Below are positions 1 to 11,688 of a stretch of DNA of 64,000 nucleotides, one piece after another (the stretch's first letter is position 1; every line of letters starts with the position of its first letter). The translations under genes were made by a program, and so were the position numbers. The notes under the pieces are model-generated. The model saw only the letters and a list, made by a program, of their open reading frames with translations. It was not told the origin of the DNA and did no database searches. The stretch lies in NCBI RefSeq assembly GCF_000150275.1, contig NW_002060955.1, positions 1,762,537 to 1,826,536 on the forward strand, in the 5' to 3' direction. Source of the DNA: Trichoplax adhaerens. Its lineage: Eukaryota > Placozoa > Uniplacotomia > Trichoplacea > Trichoplacidae.

Positions 1-173
1 AAATGCAAAGTGCAATAATGGATAGATAAACATCAGCATAGCTGAATTAATTAATATTTTTCATAATTTAAATGAATAGCCAGCATTACGCGTCTACCAA
101 GTCAATGCAATTTTCAACCTACAGTACAATATTATAGCGTGGATTATATTCATGACTATCTCAATTACTTTAG

Positions 174-1226
174 ATCACTTAAATACATCTGGCAGTCTAT
201 CATATGCGAATCGACGCTATTCGGATCTTAGTCAGGTTTCGCGATCAACTGCACGCTTATCAAAGAAAGCGTTTACTTCGCCTCCTTCTATCAAAATTCA
301 TGGCAAAGGTAATCGCCAGGAATTACAACAGGATGTAAATAATAATCATGCAGATTCCAATTTATTACATAAAAGTGCATCAAACATTTCCAATGGTGAT
401 GGCGGCTCGAAAATCAAACTACTCTCAGACACTAATTTACGACGACACTCTTTAAACACAAACAATAATCGTTCAATCCCTAGCAGCTGGAAGCTCTAAT
501 CGCTCCATCGCAGGAAGTGGATTATCGCCAAGAGGTAGTATAGAGAACTTAAACGATGGTGGATCACGACTTGGTTTAAGAAGACCTAATCTAACGACGA
601 AGCAGACTCTGCAAGTTGGTACTCCAGTTGCACAGAGTCGTCAATTTAGCCGATCTACTAATGATGGTAAGATATTAGTGCCAGTGAGATTGCTTTGCAT
701 ACGTTCATGTTATTTATCGTTTCTATTAACAATAACACAGTGATACAACCTGCCTTCTGTATCTGGTAAAGTAGGTAGTCTATACTGTCATTAAATTTCA
801 TGTTGTGTAAATCATTATTGATATACACGATCTTAACAGTTTCAGGTGATGCTAACAATAATAATTCAGCAATGATCAGATTTGGTACCTTCAGACGTTC
901 GTCAGATGTACCACCCCGTACCCTGAATGCTTCTTATACTAATCTTCATAAAGCTGATTCTACATCACTTTTAGCGCCAAACCCCATTACAAAATCAGCC
1001 ATTGCTAGATCATCCCCCTCCATCCCCCGTGGTAAATCCGGAATTACACCCCCACGGTATGTAGCAATAGGTATTTTCGCGGCCGTTGTATTATCATTAT
1101 GGTTAGAGTTAAACATCTATTAACTATAATAATCAATTATTTTTATGAAGTCGTCAAGGAATTCCCCGGACAGTCCAACAAACACCCAAAGCTCAAGAGC
1201 AAGAAGACGATTTCGAATATTATTAA
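174..1226 (+). CDS. C-terminal exons of an unrecognised Ser/Arg/Asn-rich protein (5' end outside window)
   Basis: I read four exons: 174-308, 484-666, 846-1056 and 1151-1226, ending at TAA 1224-1226 with a C-terminus EDDFEYY. Phases agree at every junction (G|CA, G|GT, CG|T). The first exon follows the acceptor TTTAG at 171-173, so earlier exons lie left of the window. The donor of the first intron could be 309 (AAAG|GTAATC) or 396 (AATG|GTGATG); both give the right frame with acceptor 483, and the acceptor is a TAG-CAG tandem allowing one residue of variation. The product is low-complexity, rich in Ser, Arg, Asn and Pro, with no domain I can name. The basic, Pro-spaced tail faintly resembles microtubule plus-end adaptor tails such as SLAIN, but that is only an impression. 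Function unknown. Confidence 0.55.
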
Positions 1227-3365
1227 TAAATACCTTTTACTACTGCGATATCCTACTCTACCTTTGTGAAAATCGCAAACAAACAGCATTACTCATATCA
1301 TGGAATAAATAGCTTTAATGGTTCATCGCTCAAATTCGATAAATTGGAACCGATCTTACCATTTTACTTAGCTATTACGGAAAGAGCTGATGATTTTTCA
1401 AATTATTGAAAAACAACGTCACATTTCAACGGATTGTCATAATAACTGTAATAATTCAAAGCTAAATTGATACAATAATGTCAGATTGATTATATTATCT
1501 GATAAATCTTGCCTCGTTATTGAAATGTATTTATTTATGAATTTATTAAATGTACAGATGAGTAGCTTTCATATCAATTCGATCAGATGGTTTACCATGT
1601 TTTAGAATAGAGGTTACAATGCATAATTAATATGTCCCTATTTGCCTGTGTTGCTGGCGGGTTTTGCAAGCATTAGAATTAACAATGGTTATTGTATGTT
1701 ATATAGTGATGTCAATATCGCATTGAAAACCAATATAGAAATTAATTGGCGACTTTCGTCTAAAGTTTTTATTGTTGCTCAAATTTATGAAATTTATGGA
1801 ACGTTAATTCCAGTTTTACGACATTTATGTAATTATGATACGGTAAACTACATTGTTGTTATTACTGTACTTAAATGTTTATTAGCCTTGCTTGTAAATG
1901 AAGTTTTTATTGCTGCACTCTTTACCTAGATTTAATCCTTTAAAAACTGTCAAGTTGAGTATTTACTACTGTATTACGGCCAAAGAAAGCAATAAGCAAA
2001 AATATTTCGATTTCACTCTTTTTTTTGTTTTTCGACTAAGTTATTCTACATGGAATTCTATTGTACTCGTACATCCAGATTAAGTAAACGGCTTCTTTAT
2101 CTGTATATCGCTGTCTTATAGGGGTGCAATTCATCAATTAAACATTCATAATTTAGAAATCATTCAAATACATTTATTTAAAAATATGTTGTACCTTATT
2201 TACAGTTAGTTCTACAGCATTATAATTTAGAATTGCTACAATTTAAAGAATCGCAAATCAATCTATTTATTGCATTACTACGTTCCAGCTGGTATCATAC
2301 ATTGCGTTTTTGTTTTACGTTGAGGTGCGTATATATATATATACAGGATAGCCCATACAATAGTAAAATGGCTGGCTAGCGCTTCATTCTGGCATTACTA
2401 TTTACCGATGGATGGTAACATGAATAAAAATAGTTGTCAAACACTAACTACTGTCGATAATTGATTTTTCGTTAATGACAGTCAGGAATATTAAATCGAT
2501 CGTCATGATACAGATAGTTATTTACGTGATTGCTTAATTAATAAAAAACAAACATTTGATAGGAGGATTATAATTAATTATAAACAGAGTCAAGAAAGTT
2601 GAAATGAATCAATCTAAAGTTGCATATTTACATTCACAGTCACTTAAAATACCAACATCTATATTGAATTGAACTCATAGAGGTAAGAAGACTGTATGAT
2701 TGAGCTAACTAATTTAATCGAATTGTATATATTACTATACAATAATATCGTTTTTCTGAATCCAGGTATAAAGCGTCTTTAGTGTAGGTGTAACAGTAAG
2801 ACCAACGCAGTGATATTAATAAGACTTCAGATACAATCAGTAAACGACAGAAGAGGGCATGTCATACGCGTTTCCTTTTACCAATCGAAAGCTTCATCAT
2901 CAGATAATGCATTCCTAATTTCATAAATCAACCATTACAAAATATATAATTTTTGTCGATGAATTAGTAAAGTTATTATGGCTTGGGCTATAACAATTAA
3001 GTAATAGCAAGAATAATCACTTTATCTAATCCGAGCTATACGCCGTCAAAATCTGAATAATTATTTATCGATATCAATTGCCAGCTACTTACATTCCTAT
3101 ATCTTCCTGTAATAAAGAATCTTCCTTTAATGAGGACTCCGAACGGTAAGATAACGTTTCCTATAATGTAATGGAGCATAAATATAAATTATAGCTCCAA
3201 ATCAAAAATCTATAAAATTATATCTCTTCTAAAAATACAACGAACCTCATCTTTGGTCGCAACCTTACTCGGCTTGGAAACTTCTGCTGCAGTCTATTTA
3301 AGTAAGTTTTTTCAAGTCAAATTATTATTAAGTGTTTTAAAGTCCATGAAACGTAAAGCTATTAT
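1227..3365. other. Spacer between two gene 3' ends; nothing recognised
   Basis: AT-rich sequence lying between the 3' end of the left-hand gene (+) and the 3' end of the OFD1-like gene (-). Short open frames occur (for example 1642-1929) but have no splice context or family resemblance. There is a short AT dinucleotide run near 2331-2343. No RNA gene or mobile element was recognised. Confidence 0.5.
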
Positions 3366-6300
3366 TTAATTTCGCCGTACCGCACTTTCTTCCCGACGTT
3401 TTTTAACCAGTTCCATATAGTGCAACATAACCGGGTCAACCCCACCCATGCTAGAATCTTCCATTTGCTGCTTTTCATCGCTACGTTTTTCAACCTCCTG
3501 CTTCGATTTCTGTTCTTCTTCTTCACGGGCTCTTTTTTCGTTTTCAATGGCTTCCTTTTCTCTTCGTTCCTGCTCTTGTTGTTGTTGCTGTAACAGTTCT
3601 AGTTCTCGTTGCTCCTTTTCCCAAGCCTCTTGCTGTAGTCTTTTTTGCTCTTCCTCTTTCCTCCTTTTTTCTTCCTCCCAGGTCAAGGTTTCTTCTTCTT
3701 CTTTATCCATTACCAATTGAGCTTCATTTACTATATCGTCGCTTTCATGTCTTGTTTCATTACTCGATTTGGAAATAGTATCTACTTTAGTTGATGTATC
3801 TGTCCTATCAAAATCACTTTGTAAGCGTGTATACTCGACATTGGAAGTAGGCATGTCTCCGTGATTTGAACTAGGATTTCGATGACTTAAATTCTCCTCA
3901 TTCTTTACTATTCTGTCTTCAAATATACCAGTGGATGGCTCAGTATCACTGCCAGAACGGTCATGTGTAATTACTTGTCTATTGTTTGCTAATGAAATGA
4001 CTGAAGTATGGTAATTATTTGCAATCGGTGTTACGTTTTCGTCATGTTCAGTATGCAACGCTATTGGTCTAGATGAGGTAGACGCTATGGTTGTCGTTGG
4101 AACAGTTGATAATGACGTAGTTGCCGTGGTATGAAGATACTGATTTGATAACACTACATCGAATGTTGAACCGATTTTAAATGATTGTTCTCTTTGAGAT
4201 GGTTCTGTTACAGTTGAAGGCTTGGAATTAATAATGTTGTCACTGCTTTTGAGTTTAGAGCGCCTCTGCGGTAGTCCTTCAGCAACTACAAGCAAGTAAT
4301 AATACGTCATGAATACTTCTATTTGAGACATAGCTTTCATAAATAATGACCTATTTACCTGTATTACTTGTTGATATTTCAGGATATACATTTTCAGATC
4401 CAACTGATGTAGTCGAAACTAGAGGCATCCTTTTAGGTAGTAATGATTCAGTAACTATCGCAGCTGGAACAACTTGTGAATGAGTTAACCGTGATATATT
4501 ATTAGTAGATACTGCATCTGAATGAGCAGTGGGTAGGTTAGAAAATGATGGAATTTGTGTAATGCTGTGGGTAGAAATAGGGCGCCTACTATCGACATTG
4601 TAGCTAGGTCCATCAAAAGAACGATCACCCCAAGCAAATTTGTGATTGATTTCATTCGGCTGTCCCTCGACAGCAATTGCATCATGAGTGTTGGTAGGAT
4701 TTGAGGCTGTTGACCCATGATCGAGATAGTTGCGATAGGAGCGCTGTATGGCCTACAGAAGACGTTCCATTAGAAGGTTATACTGTATATCCTAAGCAAG
4801 GTTAACTTTACTGTTGATCAATACGATCACGTAATAAGTCTATGTATTCACCTCGGTTTGTAATTCTAATTTCTGTAGCTTTTGTCTCGCATTGATAGCG
4901 ACAGATTCAACATCTTCCGCAGTATCTTTTGTTGTTGCGTTAGTCTGTAGGCCATGGCTTAGATCATTACTACTTTCTCGATGGGTCAATGATGAATTGC
5001 CAGCAAGGACTGTTGGAATCAATATCGAAATTGCAAGTATTATTGCTATAGCATAGAAGTTAAAATCATGCTCAATTACTAAAAGTGCATTAATTTTAAG
5101 GACTTACGTCGATTTATTCGTTCTGATGTTGCAGCTGCTTGCTCAAGAATGGATTTATCGCCACTATCAGTACGTTTTAATAACGATTTCATAGCAGCTG
5201 ATCGATCAGGGTTTAAAATTGAATCAGGAATGGGTCTCGATCGATCCAAGTCTACTTCTTGAGTTCTACGTTTCATTTGTAGACTAAGCGCAGTTTGTGC
5301 TTGATGTAGAGCAAGACGTAAGTCGGAAATTTCTCGATTCATTTCTCTCTGATGCAGAAGCTGCTCTTCAAATCTTTGACGAATATTTCGATTACGATCT
5401 ATTTCAGCTTGTTGTACTGCTTGTAATTGTTGTATTTGCTGAGCATGTTGTAAACGCATATTGTGATTGATTTCTCTGAGTTGCTTCACTTCTTGCCTTA
5501 AATTAATCTATTAATCAATGTAACTTTTCATTTAGAAGTTGTAGGAGTCTTACTACATGTAGTTTTCTATAGATAGGTCACTTACAACTTCTTCCGACGG
5601 TTGCAATAATTTATGGGTTAGCTTCTCGATTTCTTTCGACGACGTTGTTTTTTCGTCATTAAGTTGCTCTAATTGTTTCTGGCTATTACTTAATTGCTCA
5701 CATAGAACGACTAGGCGCTCTCTTAAAACATTATAATCTGATACTTCTTCAATGCGTCTACGTAAATGTTCCTTCTGTTCTTTCACTACAGCCAGCTCTT
5801 GCCTGGTTCCCTCTAGTGTTTCCTGTACATTTAAAGAGCAGCAATTAAGATTATTCTAAACCTTGCTTAGGCGGTACCCATTATTGAATAAGGTCTATTT
5901 ATATTGATGAAAATTTTACCCGAAGTTGTGATATTAAGCTTTTATAATCTTCTATTTCTTGCACTAATTTACGATGAAATGCTTCATCTTTATCCGATCT
6001 GGCAAGATTTTCCTTTAGTTTAGCTTCTCTTATGTCGAGATTACGCGATTTTTGTATAAATTGTTCTTGTGTTTCGAGTTTAATTCTGTTTCAAATTAAA
6101 AATTACCACAAGTGTCAGGTTAGTAGAGTTAATTACACAGTATGAAAGATTATCACTTCTTTGATAGTAACGTAAGACAGACAGTAGAATCATGCCTGGT
6201 AATATTGTCTTCCAGATCCCGCTGATATCTTTGCTCTAAATTACTGATTGAAGTTTCCTTCATTCGGATGCGCTCTTCGGCAGCTCGGGCTTTCTCACTT

Positions 6301-7691
6301 TCTAATTTTTGAGATCTGAATAGGCAAAACATGTTGTTAATTTTTACAAATCATTTCGTACCATGTTACAGCAACACTTTTAGGCATAGCCTATTATCTT
6401 ATGTTTTATTTCCATATCTGAGTTACGTAGCTTACTGTTCGTTAAGCTCAAAACAACGCTTCAATTCCAGTTCTTTTGATCGAACCATTTCTAGTTGTTC
6501 AAGTATTGATTGGCGCTGCAAATGCAATTGGGCTTCCTTTTCTAACTCTTGATTACGAAGGTGTTGCATCGTATCTTCTTCTTTCCTTCGTAGCGCTTCC
6601 TTTTTTTGATAATAGTCTTGCTCTAGCTCTTTCCTTATGGTCTGCAATTCTTGCTGGTATTTGGTTCGTTCTTCCAGGCGCATCTTAGTAAGGGTTACAT
6701 TTTCGAATCGTTCCATCTACAGTAGGATAATTATTTATTGGTATTAGATGTTGTTCTATAGTCATGACCGATATATATTTATAAAAGTAAGACATACTTC
6801 AACTTTTGCCTGCGCGATACATCTTGTTTCTATTTCTTTTTCCATAGCAATTAATTTATCTTCCACAGAATCGTGATTCTTGTCACGGGTATGATGGCTG
6901 TCCATTACGGTTTGATCTAAAATTTGAAGTCTTTGGTCTAAATTTTAATAAACAGTAATAAGCAACAAATGTAAGCTTAAAATGGGTTGCTTAACATGAA
7001 AGTGATTCGGTTGTAATTACTTAGATGTTCTTGAGTGAGTATCGGCTGTTGATCGGTTTGACAGCTATTATCCAATCGAGGAATTGGTTTGACTTGATTT
7101 TGGTTCAAGAAGTAATCTAACAATACTATTAAAAGACTTTGTTCCGCGGTGGTTGTTAAAGCAATGGCTTTACGATAGAACGGATCATTTGGTTGAAACT
7201 TCATAAAATCGATGATATCGGGTATGTTGTATACCTACATGAGTGTTGTATGAAATTAATAAGATTTTAAATAGCCAATTTTTGATCGTTCTATTAACTT
7301 TCAGTAATTGAAACGCTATATCAGACAATTACTCTATGCAATCGCATATGATTGTAGGTAGAACGAGTGCATTAGGTAGGAAAATTTCCACCTTAATTAC
7401 TGGCTTTTATATGATAAATCATGTCAATAGATCTGATTAAGCTTCTATTGTTAATATTACGTGACTTTTCTTATTGCAGTAATCCATTACCTTATCTTCT
7501 GATAAATTGCATTCTGGCAGGTAGACCGATAAAGCGTAATCGTATCGATACGTCTTTAAATGGTTGCAAATGATGCTATTGCCCACATCCAAATTTAATT
7601 GATTGACAGTTTGTTCACAATGATTGATGTTGGATGTTAATACGCCTTGGCGTTGCTGAAGCTCATCAACCATTTTCTTGCGCAATTGAGA
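3366..7691 (-). CDS. OFD1: OFD1-like centriole/ciliary satellite protein (LisH + long coiled coil)
   Basis: Eleven exons in gene order: 7691-7491, 7234-7021, 6937-6798, 6716-6436, 6315-6196, 6085-5920, 5822-5586, 5507-5108, 5009-4852, 4752-4359, 4285-3366; stop at 3368-3366. They encode about 1,076 residues. The first exon carries a LisH-like segment (SIICNHL...YALSVYLPE), then come a QTD motif, long heptad-rich coiled coil and an acidic, Glu/Arg/Gln-rich tail ending with DPVMLHYM, all in the order seen in animal OFD1. OFD1 acts at distal centrioles and centriolar satellites in ciliogenesis. The start is missing: 7691 follows an acceptor, and the preceding exon must be short. A possible first exon is 7976-7932 (ATG to TCA|GTGAGT, right phase), low confidence. 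One intron appears to use a GC donor (6195). Length is close to human OFD1 (about 1,010). Confidence 0.87.
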
Positions 7692-9039
7692 CTGGTAAAG
7701 AAAACATTTGAGAGTTAATTTTTATATTTAAGGTCGATCATTTTATGATCTATTTACTGGCTAAAACTAGAATATACGTTGTAGTAAGTATGTCGCTGCA
7801 AAGCTAAACTATTGTCTAATCTACAAAACCTTTCCTAGTCATGGTAGAGATGAGATGAATGGTAGCATTTTTGTTGGATTGATTCATCCATTTGATCATT
7901 TGGATATTATTATTGTACTATACTCACTCACTGAGGGATATGGATACTGTACAGTAGAGAGATTGATCCATGGCATATGAGTTACTATCGACTGGAATGG
8001 GATGCACTAAGATAGTAAAGGGAGTTGAGCCTGTGAAGGAAGTTTTACTGTACAGTGTCGATTGTACAATCTATACGCGTCTAGCAGGATACATTGAATA
8101 ACTTGGATAGTTAGGGTTGAGCGCATTCTAACAGTAGGTTATGACTAATCCTGGAGTATTTCATTTATTTGTTGTAGCTGCATTGCTTTGTGTTGCCGTA
8201 TCGTATCCAAATGATGTTCTAGGAGAGTGAAAAGAAGGTGAAGGACTTTATGACGTTCCCTTGTTCAATGATGGGACTTTAGTTGAATTCTCCAAACTGT
8301 TTACAATGTAGAGTACAGTAAATGAGTTGTATTGGTTTGATGTTCAAAGTAGTATTCCAATTGCACTAGGTAATCAATGGAATAAGTGAGCTACTGTACT
8401 TTTGAATGACGATTGAAATAGTCTGTGATGGTTTCTACAGATGTACTGTTGGTCGATGGGTTCTCCTTTTGTTATATCGAGGCCATTTAAGTTGTGGTAC
8501 TCCATCTCATCGCTAAACTACGCTATAGTGCCTGCCTATGGGAATGACGATGGTAAAGTCCAGGATGAAAACATTGCTTACGTTACCTTCAAAGTCGTCA
8601 ATATCCCACGCTGGCGAAAGTTATGAAATAACTTGAGTTTCAATTCTTCTTCCGATAGAGTTGGTTCTTCCAAGTCCACCATGATTTAAGCTTGTAATGG
8701 CGATGACTAATCTCAGTAGAATGAGTGCAATAAGTCAAGACAGAATGGTTGAAATCAATCCAAGATTGAACACGATCACCAAGGTGATAATCAAGCTTGC
8801 GGTTGTGCAACTTGGTGGTACTGGTACCTGTCCCTTTCCGTCATGGATCCCTGCTGACGGCTGAAGATTTTCCACTAGGATCACGTCGATCCACGTCTAG
8901 TTGGGTCTAGTAATCAATGGATTCCTTCTTGTCAATGTATCAATCTCCATAGACGTCGATGGCTGACTGACTATTTCTCTATTTGGTCAGCAGCTTGGAG
9001 AATAATTTGAAATTTGAATTTTGAGCTGCAGCAAATTGG
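7692..9039. other. Spacer upstream of OFD1-like gene
   Basis: Probably holds the OFD1-like promoter and first exon. No gene is recognised here on either strand apart from the tentative 45-base exon at 7976-7932 (-). GTACAG-type short palindromes start to appear (for example near 7948 and 8050). The open frame at 8441-8626 has no supporting splice or family evidence. Confidence 0.4.
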
Positions 9040-10400
9040 CTGGAGGCGAGGCTACAGTACTGTACTACAGTATAGCGCTGGAATGGAGAGAGTGGAAATT
9101 GCTGTTTTCTACTGTGGTACTGAGTGCGCCAACGGCAGGTCTGTTAACGTATCGCGCGGGAAAATACTGTAGTAGAAGTGGGGTGGACTACAGTACGTTG
9201 TACTGTAGTTCCCACCCTGACGGAGGATCCGTACGTCCGCACTGCCATGTCGCGAGCGCCATTCCACAGTACTGTACACTACAGTACATTGTACAGTGGT
9301 GTACCTAGTGTACAGTACAGTGTACAGTACTGTCCAATGGTGTGCATCGAATTGCTGTCCATCACCTTCCATTTTCTCTATAGTAAAAGCTGTTCAAATT
9401 GAAACTTCTTCCAACGGGAACCCTGCAGATTGAATCGTCCAAACATGACTAAGTCTGAGTGTACTCTACCATAGAGTTGACTTGATGGCGTGTAGTGTAC
9501 GTCCGTATCGTCAATCTGTCATGTACAGTACAGTGCAGTACTAGACCGTGTACAGTACAATGTACTGTACATCCTTCATCCAAACATGACTGGGTGTACT
9601 GTACAGTGTACAGTGTACAGTACTGTACCATAGAGTTGACTTGATGGAGGGTAGTGTACAACTGTACAGTACGTACTGTACTGTACGCCCGTATCGTCGA
9701 TCTATCATCTACAGTGCAGTTCTGGACCGTCTACACTGTCCATCCCCTCTACACTCTACTGTATTTTCCCTATAGTAAAAGCTGTTCAAATTGAAATTGC
9801 TTCCAATGGGAACCCTGCAGATCCACTCTTCCAAACATGACTGAGTGTAAGTCATTGTACTCTACCATAAAGTTGAATGGATGGAGGGTAGTGTACGTCC
9901 GTATCGTCAATCTGTCATCTACAGTGCATTACTAGACCGTGTACAATGTACTGTACTGTACAGTGTACTGTACATCCCTTCATCAAAACATGACTGCGTG
10001 TACAGTGTACAGTACTGTACAGTACCATAGAGTTGACTTGATGGAGGGTAGTGTACACTGTACACTGTACAGTACAGTACTGTACGTACGTCCGTATCGT
10101 CGATCTGTCATCTACAGTGCAGTTCTGGACCGTCTACTGTACGCTGTCCATCCCCTCTACAGTACACTCTACAGTACTGTGTTTTCCCTATAGTAAAAGC
10201 TGTTCAAATTGAAACTGCTTCCAATGGGAACCCTGCCGATCCAATCATCCAAACATGACTGAGTGTACAGTACTGTACCATACACTTCCCTCTATGGAGT
10301 GGAGAATCCATCCGCATTGTCCATCTGTCACCCACAGTGCCGTCCTCGACGGTGTACAGTGTACAGTCGGCCTATGTTAGTACTGTAGCTAGTAGGCAAA
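9040..10400. repeat. Tandem array with GTACAGTAC/GTACTGTAC palindromic cores
   Basis: Long units recur with the landmark CTATAGTAAAAGCTGTTCAA at 9378, 9770 and 10188, giving periods of about 392 and 418 bases. A second landmark, TAGAGTTGACTTGATGG, occurs near 9472, 9631 and 10026 with a diverged copy near 9872. Between the landmarks lie dense runs of the self-complementary cores GTACAGTAC, GTACTGTAC and TGTACAGTACA. No coding potential fits: the open frames here are by-products of the repeat. The array lies between the divergent OFD1-like and NUP54 genes. Confidence 0.85.
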
Positions 10401-11688
10401 AACAACGGTTCACAGTCCCAGTATAGCAGTCAACACCAACGGCCAAGTAAGTCATCAAGTCTGCAAGAAACAGCTTGCCATCGTCAACAACATCTCTTGC
10501 TCTCCATACTTTGTTAACTCTATCCATGGAATCTTAGTGGTATGTAGAGAATGTATGCCTGCTTGCAAAGGAATGATGTACGATGAATCATGACTAGACT
10601 ACCTCACTTTTTTGTTGCACTATACTATCATGCAATTGCCGCTATCCTAGACAGTTAGTCGTCGTCATCATGCATCAGCGTCTTTTCGACTTGTTGTATT
10701 TGAAATGACGCTGGAGCTAGTGCATGCTTTCCAATGGCATGCCCATGACTCTACTACAACTTCCAAATAAAACTAATAAGTTGATGATGGTACGCAGTGA
10801 TAGAATAAATAGTCAGTCAGATGTACAATATTAGCATGCTTGACTATCGGTCAAGTGGAAGGAAAGTCATCAAAAACTGACATTGCTTTATGCCTCCTCG
10901 ATTGCCCAATGCTATTCGTTGTGCATGCAATCAAGAAAGGATCCATGTCCTAATGCAATGGATTAGGAGAACGTGACACTAGGCTTCAATTGCTGTAGAT
11001 AGAGTGGAAAGTATTAGCTTTCAATCGCTAGGATCCGATGTCATAGACGGCTACTCGAAAATTGAGAAAATTTTCGGAAACTATACTCACAACGAAATCA
11101 TACTAAGATCTCATCGCTACAAGCAAACGGGCAATCTTAGCAGTATTGATCCTAACGTCCTCTTAGGATAACGGCGTACCACTACAGGACATTACAAGTG
11201 GCGTACGTATGCCAGCGAAATAGACGCACACTTGTGATGTTGCAATCATTAAAAGACAAATCTTTTAGACATGGACTGCTTAGAACTATTCTTATCAAAC
11301 AATTGTGCTAAGAGATGAAATGCCATGTTGAAATATTGTCTCCCCTTCTAGCTTAATACTGTACTTGCTTGCTACCGTATTAGATAGATCGCTTTTCCAC
11401 TGTACAACGATAAATCATCAACGACGTGTATACTGTACGGAGACGTACAAATAACGACGCTAGTTTTGTATGTAGACGTAGTGAGAATGGCGTTAAAGGA
11501 TAAAATTAAACATGGTGAAATGTTGTCCACTTTACAGCTTGCTTTCTATTCTATTCGATATATTACTCTTCCACAACGAAAATCATAAATTCTATCTAGC
11601 AATAGAAGAATCCATCAACAACGCTGATTAGTCCAATTGTTGAACGCTAAGTCAACACTTTATATTTTCTCTCGCAGAGCACCAAATA
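10401..11688. other. Spacer upstream of NUP54; no gene seen
   Basis: About 1.3 kb of sequence with scattered GTACAG words and no gene recognised. The last few hundred bases should include the NUP54 promoter and 5' untranslated region. No specific element can be supported. Confidence 0.4.

Noticed and set aside
309-483. Frameshift in the left-hand gene at about 456-499
   Set aside because: An intron of 175 bases (or 88 bases with the donor at 396) restores the frame exactly, so no damage needs to be assumed.
1642-1929. 95-residue open frame between the left-hand gene and OFD1
   Set aside because: Starts at TTG, has no family resemblance and no splice context, and lies in AT-rich 3' flanking sequence.
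9021-10193. Several overlapping open frames rich in Tyr, Thr, Val, Cys
   Set aside because: They are translations of the GTACAGTAC repeat on both strands, not genes.
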